Shown here in pieces: positions 60,649 to 64,000 of a stretch of 64,000 nucleotides of DNA; position 1 is the first letter of the stretch; each line of letters begins with the position of its first letter. Position numbers and translations under genes: made by a program. The notes under the pieces are model-generated. The model searched no databases. It was given only the letters and a program-made list of their open reading frames with translations, and had not been told where the DNA came from. The DNA is from Parietichytrium sp. I65-24A (lineage: Eukaryota > Sar > Bigyra > Thraustochytrida > Thraustochytriidae). The stretch covers positions 28,989-92,988 of the forward strand of contig BLSF01000102.1 in the NCBI GenBank assembly GCA_012862575.1. The letters are read 5' to 3'.

Positions 60649-62586
60649 ATGCGAAAAGGAAAAAACATGAAGAGCAAGGTTGCTCCGGCGGATGCAAGTA
60701 GTGGCGACAGCAGCAGCAGTAATGACAGTGGCGACGAGATTCAGGGGACCAAACGCAGCACGGAGATTCAACAGCAGCAAAAGCAAGGCGAAAATCAGAA
60801 AGATGAGCAAACAATCAAATCTGACACCGATTATTATTCGATCCAATTGCTCGCATTCCTGTGCTTTGCTTCTGCTGCATACTTTTATGTTTGTGAACTT
60901 GACCTTGCCGGAGCATGGATCATCACGATTTTAGGCAGCATGGTCGGGAGGATGTGTAAACGCGTGCCGGAGGATCATCACAAGTACAGCAGTCGAATTT
61001 ATCGCGTGCTCACCTACCCGAAAGGGCGGCCAAACCTCTGTTTCCTGATCATGATCGTCTTATTGTGGTCGTATGTCGATCTTCGATTCAGTCAGAGTTT
61101 TACTATTCCTTCACAAATTTGCGGGATCACATGTATGACGTACCTTTATACGTTGATATTTTCAACGAATAGAGGTGAGATCTATGCGATAAATCAGGTG
61201 AAAGCTTCGGAATGGGATGCCAACATGTTTTTTGTGGGCATTGCAAACGTTGGGATCATGTTGCTTGTATTCTATGCTGGTCAGATCAACTTTATCATTG
61301 TGATTGCAAGCAATTATGCATTGTATTCGGCACTGGACACAATACCATGGATGTCAAGACTTGATGACACACGGAAAGACGCCAAGATGTTCACTTGGTT
61401 CATAAACATCAAACCCGGAGGAGAATACTTTGGTGTCAAATGCCTGGTGATGGAAGTGATCGAATGGGCGACACAATACATGGCATTGAGATCCGGAGGC
61501 ATCCTTCAGCGTGCCAGACACGAGTACATTTTTTGTTTTGTCGCTCATTTACTACTTCAGAGCATCGCGGTTCCATACATGCTCACAAACGGACGTGCGA
61601 CTAAGATGCTGTTTCATGAAGTACTGACGGATATCTGCTATCTCGGGCTCTCTGCTTTTTCATATGGGGATCGAATCGTCATAGAGATTGATTATTTGAA
61701 CATTGCGTCGTTCGTTTCGACTTGTTCATTGATCTTTATTTGCAATGACTATGTATACTATCGCCGATCCAGACGTGCGAGGGGGAATACACGTAAAGAA
61801 AGCCGCCGTGTTTCGTATCTTAATCCATGGACAAGGCAGGGTTCGAATGAAGGGATGGATAAAGGTCTTCGGATGGCTTCCACATGCATTGGATTCATCT
61901 TTGGGGCTGTAATTCTGGGTTCAACTGTTCATTTGGCGTACCATATCACAAAAAACTTGGTACCCGTCATCCCGAAATGCACTGGGATACTTGATCATTC
62001 TAATTGTACATTGCGGTACAAACCAAGTGCATACCTACCAAAGGGTATATACGAACCGGGCGAGTGTGTTGCATTCAAACCAATCTGGATGCATGTAACT
62101 TGTGAAGAAGATGATGCTCAAAGTTTACTAGGGTTTGTGGATAGCCATTCGCCCCCTTTGACGGTGGTTGTGAGATATCTATCAGAGGAAGCTGCTCTGA
62201 CACCTACAATTGGAATGTTTTCTTCAATGGTGACTTTGAAGTTATATTATTACCTTTTTGATGCTGAGCTTTTGGTTGGGCTGAAAATGTTTTCAAAGCA
62301 TCGTTTTCAAAGGTTCACAGGACAGATTCCTGACGAAATTGGCCTGTTGACTAATTTGGTATACCTTGAAATTGGCGATCAAGACCTTACGGGTACAATT
62401 CCAGCAACCATGGGGAATATGACAACGTTACGGCATATGGATTTGTCGTATAACTATTTAAATGGGACTGTGCCTAAAGAACTCGGCAATCTGACACAAT
62501 TGACGTACCTGGATGTGAGAGGTAACAACGTGACCGTCCCTGATGAAATTTTGAACTTGCCAAATTTGACTGAACTGTACTATTAA
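60649..62586 (+). CDS. Multi-pass membrane protein with C-terminal plant-type leucine-rich repeats
   Basis: Single exon, 645 aa from the ATG at 60649 (a second Met at residue 7). A disordered Ser/Gln-rich N-terminus of ~65 residues precedes about seven to nine hydrophobic segments between ~68 and ~440, including LLAFLCFASAAYFYVCELDL, LCFLIMIVLLWSYVDL, VGIMLLVFYAGQINFIIVI and CIGFIFGAVILGSTVHLAY. An extramembrane region with several Cys follows, then about four LRRs at ~560-640 in the plant-type pattern (LTNLVYLEI..QDLTGTIPA; MTTLRHMDLSYNYLNGTVP). I do not recognise the membrane domain. Codon use is clearly more AT-rich than in the other genes of the window, which fits recent arrival or relaxed selection. 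A sensor-like role is only a guess. Confidence 0.8.
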   Translation: MRKGKNMKSKVAPADASSGDSSSSNDSGDEIQGTKRSTEIQQQQKQGENQKDEQTIKSDTDYYSIQLLAFLCFASAAYFYVCELDLAGAWIITILGSMVGRMCKRVPEDHHKYSSRIYRVLTYPKGRPNLCFLIMIVLLWSYVDLRFSQSFTIPSQICGITCMTYLYTLIFSTNRGEIYAINQVKASEWDANMFFVGIANVGIMLLVFYAGQINFIIVIASNYALYSALDTIPWMSRLDDTRKDAKMFTWFINIKPGGEYFGVKCLVMEVIEWATQYMALRSGGILQRARHEYIFCFVAHLLLQSIAVPYMLTNGRATKMLFHEVLTDICYLGLSAFSYGDRIVIEIDYLNIASFVSTCSLIFICNDYVYYRRSRRARGNTRKESRRVSYLNPWTRQGSNEGMDKGLRMASTCIGFIFGAVILGSTVHLAYHITKNLVPVIPKCTGILDHSNCTLRYKPSAYLPKGIYEPGECVAFKPIWMHVTCEEDDAQSLLGFVDSHSPPLTVVVRYLSEEAALTPTIGMFSSMVTLKLYYYLFDAELLVGLKMFSKHRFQRFTGQIPDEIGLLTNLVYLEIGDQDLTGTIPATMGNMTTLRHMDLSYNYLNGTVPKELGNLTQLTYLDVRGNNVTVPDEILNLPNLTELYY

Positions 62587-62646
62587 ATAATAAACATATA
62601 TACGTGTCAAAGTTGAAAATGATAACATCAAACCAAAAACACAAAG

Positions 62647-63119
62647 ATGGGCCAAGGCTCAAGCTGCGATACAGGTAGTTGCCGCCTCCTCACCACCACC
62701 ACCACCCTCAACCTGCGCGTCCGAGGTGTTTGGGCATTGTTTCTCGACGATTTCATCTCCTTCTCATTCTTCTTTCAACAGTGACTACTGCGATGGACTC
62801 ACGGCTTACCACAATGCAATCACCGATTGTCTCACCAGTACCAGCGGGCAATGCAATGATGACATGATGACGAATTCAATGCATCTTGTAGCTTGCGCGG
62901 AAGTGGCCGCACAGACCAATCGACGTTGCAACAGGAAAGAGACCGCGTCAAATACCTGCAATGGCTTGCCGTTGTCCGTGTACAGCGATCTACTATATCG
63001 ATCATGCGAACCATGCTAGTTTGCATTCAAGCACCTTGTGCGCATGTTCATTGAATCTGATTCTGAATCTTGAGACGACAAGGTCAATGAGGCCTATGCC
63101 CCGTATCAGGCTGACAGCA
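62647..63119 (+). pseudogene. Cysteine-rich gene, copy 3, broken (5' part)
   Basis: Starts MGQGSSCDTGSC, parallel to copies 1 and 2. A net 2-nt loss in the CTCCTCACC... stretch near 62690-62710 shifts the frame; the homologous reading resumes from about 62726 (FGHCFSTISS) to YRSCEPC and stops at 63016-63018 where the others continue with Gln-Tyr. Homology runs on to about 63119 (PYQADS region), then ends abruptly. The missing 3' end appears at 63685. Confidence 0.8.
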
Positions 63120-63684
63120 GCAAGTCACATATGTAAAATTAGTTTCTACTTGTTATATTTTGTTAATATTCATGTCCAAAATAAAAAAAAGATAAAACTT
63201 AAGCGGGCGGGCCGCCCGCAACCAGAAGTGCGGGGACAGGATCCTTGGATTTCGATGGAAGTGACATAGGTTTTGTTGATGAAAAGAAATTTGAGTTGAC
63301 GTGAATGTTGATGATCGAGTGAAGCGTTGGTGAGGTTAGGTTGAAATTGCCTTGTCGGACTGGAGCCAGGTGATTTTGTCCTGGCGGCCAGTAGAGATGA
63401 GCATCTCGATGTGCAAGGGATAGGCGGTTGGCGAAGTCATCTTGGACCATAAAGTCGTCAAGTTTGGCGCGCTGAAAAAAGTTCTTCTGCTTGTCGCCTG
63501 CAAGTGATGTAAGCTTTTGGGTCTCTGAGCGAGGTTCGTTGTGGACGAGAGCAAGTAGGTATCTTGCGATTGACGCACGGGACTTGAAGTAACGTTGGAG
63601 ATTGTCGGCGGCATTTTCCGGGGCGTCTGTCACAAATGTGACGACGTCTTCTAGATAGGGTCGTATGTCTGGAACTGTCCAAAG
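63120..63684. mobile_element. Sequence interrupting Cys-rich copy 3, with a minus-strand open frame
   Basis: About 565 bp separate the two parts of copy 3. On the minus strand the frame 63735-63199 (178 aa) is largely protein-like: DIRPYLEDVVTFVTDAPENA, LQRYFKSRASIARYLLALVH, FFQRAKLDDFMVQDDFANRL. I do not recognise it. The first 16 or so residues derive from copy-3 sequence, so the frame's true start lies elsewhere or it is a fragment. I see no clear terminal repeats or target-site duplication, so the label of mobile element is tentative. Confidence 0.35.
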
Positions 63685-63722
63685 GCAAGTGCCATGAGGT
63701 CGAGTTGTGTGATGAGGCATGC
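63685..63722 (+). pseudogene. Separated 3' end of Cys-rich copy 3
   Basis: GGCAAGTGCCATGAGGTCGA and the following bases match the last codons, stop and first 3' bases of copies 1 and 2 (near 56629-56662), with a 4-nt insertion in the region of the stop. This proves that copy 3 once extended this far. Confidence 0.75.
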
Positions 63723-63879
63723 GGGAAAATGGCAACCAATTTTAAGTCATATAGAGTCTAAATACCAACGGGGGCTAGAGTTACAGCGCCAGCTCTTACT
63801 CAAGGCGCTCGGTGCGCTCGATGCGTGACATGCCATCCACCCCTTCTCCCTCATTTTGGCTCTAATGCTCCGCTTCTAG

Positions 63880-64000
63880 TGTCGCTCCGGCCCTGGCCCG
63901 CATGGTCTCGCACGCGGTTGAGGGGCTGGTCCACTCGAGGAAGCCGACGGCCGCCACCGTGGTGAATATCGCCCAGCAGGTCACCAGTGCCGCCAGATTC
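63880..64000 (+). CDS. Possible partial exon at the window edge
   Basis: After CGCTTCTAG, which could be an acceptor, one frame stays open to the end and reads APALARMVSHAVEGLVHSRK then TAATVVNIAQQVTSA. The composition is GC-rich and protein-like, unlike the AT-rich island to its left. The minus strand is also open here but less protein-like. No domain can be named. Confidence 0.3.

Noticed and set aside
1-64000. tRNA, 5S/18S/28S rRNA or U6-like RNA genes
   Set aside because: I looked for T-loop GGTTCGAATCC-type words and conserved U6 and rRNA cores and found none. A covariance-model search could still find a diverged RNA.

Overview
The window is nuclear DNA of a unicellular eukaryote. Most genes are single-exon and well spaced, several start in a CACCATGG context, and the few introns are short with GTAAGT-type donors and AG acceptors. 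The gene set (sorting nexin, formin, three-repeat Myb, CH/SPATA4-like protein, PP2C, U-box ligase, mitochondrial acyl-CoA enzymes) fits a flagellate protist. The intron-poor style and the formin/WASH-repeat fusion make a stramenopile, perhaps a labyrinthulomycete (thraustochytrid), my best guess. That is inference, because no rRNA or organelle marker is present.

Layout. 1-18.5 kb: ankyrin/RanBP2-finger/U-box protein (+), sorting nexin (-), membrane-anchored TTL-like protein (+), NAD kinase (+), small HEPN-like protein (-), two-exon cytochrome P450 (+), HPP membrane protein (+) and a five-exon HSD10-type short-chain dehydrogenase (-). 18.8-23.9 kb: a tandem segmental duplication carrying two nearly identical HEAT-like genes of bacterial type. 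23.9-27.4 kb: gene-free, repeat-rich DNA. 27.4-52.2 kb: R1R2R3 Myb (+), a formin with ten WASH/CCDC53-like repeats (-), two-exon glutaryl-CoA dehydrogenase (+), aldonolactone oxidase (+), dienoyl-CoA isomerase (-), DXD glycosyltransferase (+), CH/SPATA4-like protein (+), PP2C (+) and a two-exon aldehyde dehydrogenase ending in SKL (+).

53.4-63.8 kb is different in kind. It is a duplicated, decaying accessory island holding two near-identical cysteine-rich genes, a third broken copy interrupted by about 0.56 kb of foreign sequence, repeated zinc-finger-like modules, gene fragments (one WGR-like) and an AT-rich multi-pass membrane protein with plant-type leucine-rich repeats. The last 120 bases may begin another exon.

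Functional links. GCDH (lysine/tryptophan breakdown), the HSD10-like dehydrogenase (isoleucine/branched acyl-CoA) and the ECH1-like isomerase (unsaturated fatty acids) all serve mitochondrial acyl-CoA oxidation; GCDH and ECH1 lie only 2 kb apart. Intergenic DNA has its own vocabulary: at least ten exact copies of TGACTGTGA/TCACAGTCA (about 0.5 expected by chance), AATTCAGA arrays, GTAC-rich blocks and CTAG-rich tracts. The TGACTGTGA motif is the most intriguing unexplained signal; the duplicated cysteine-rich island is the best candidate for an undescribed gene system.
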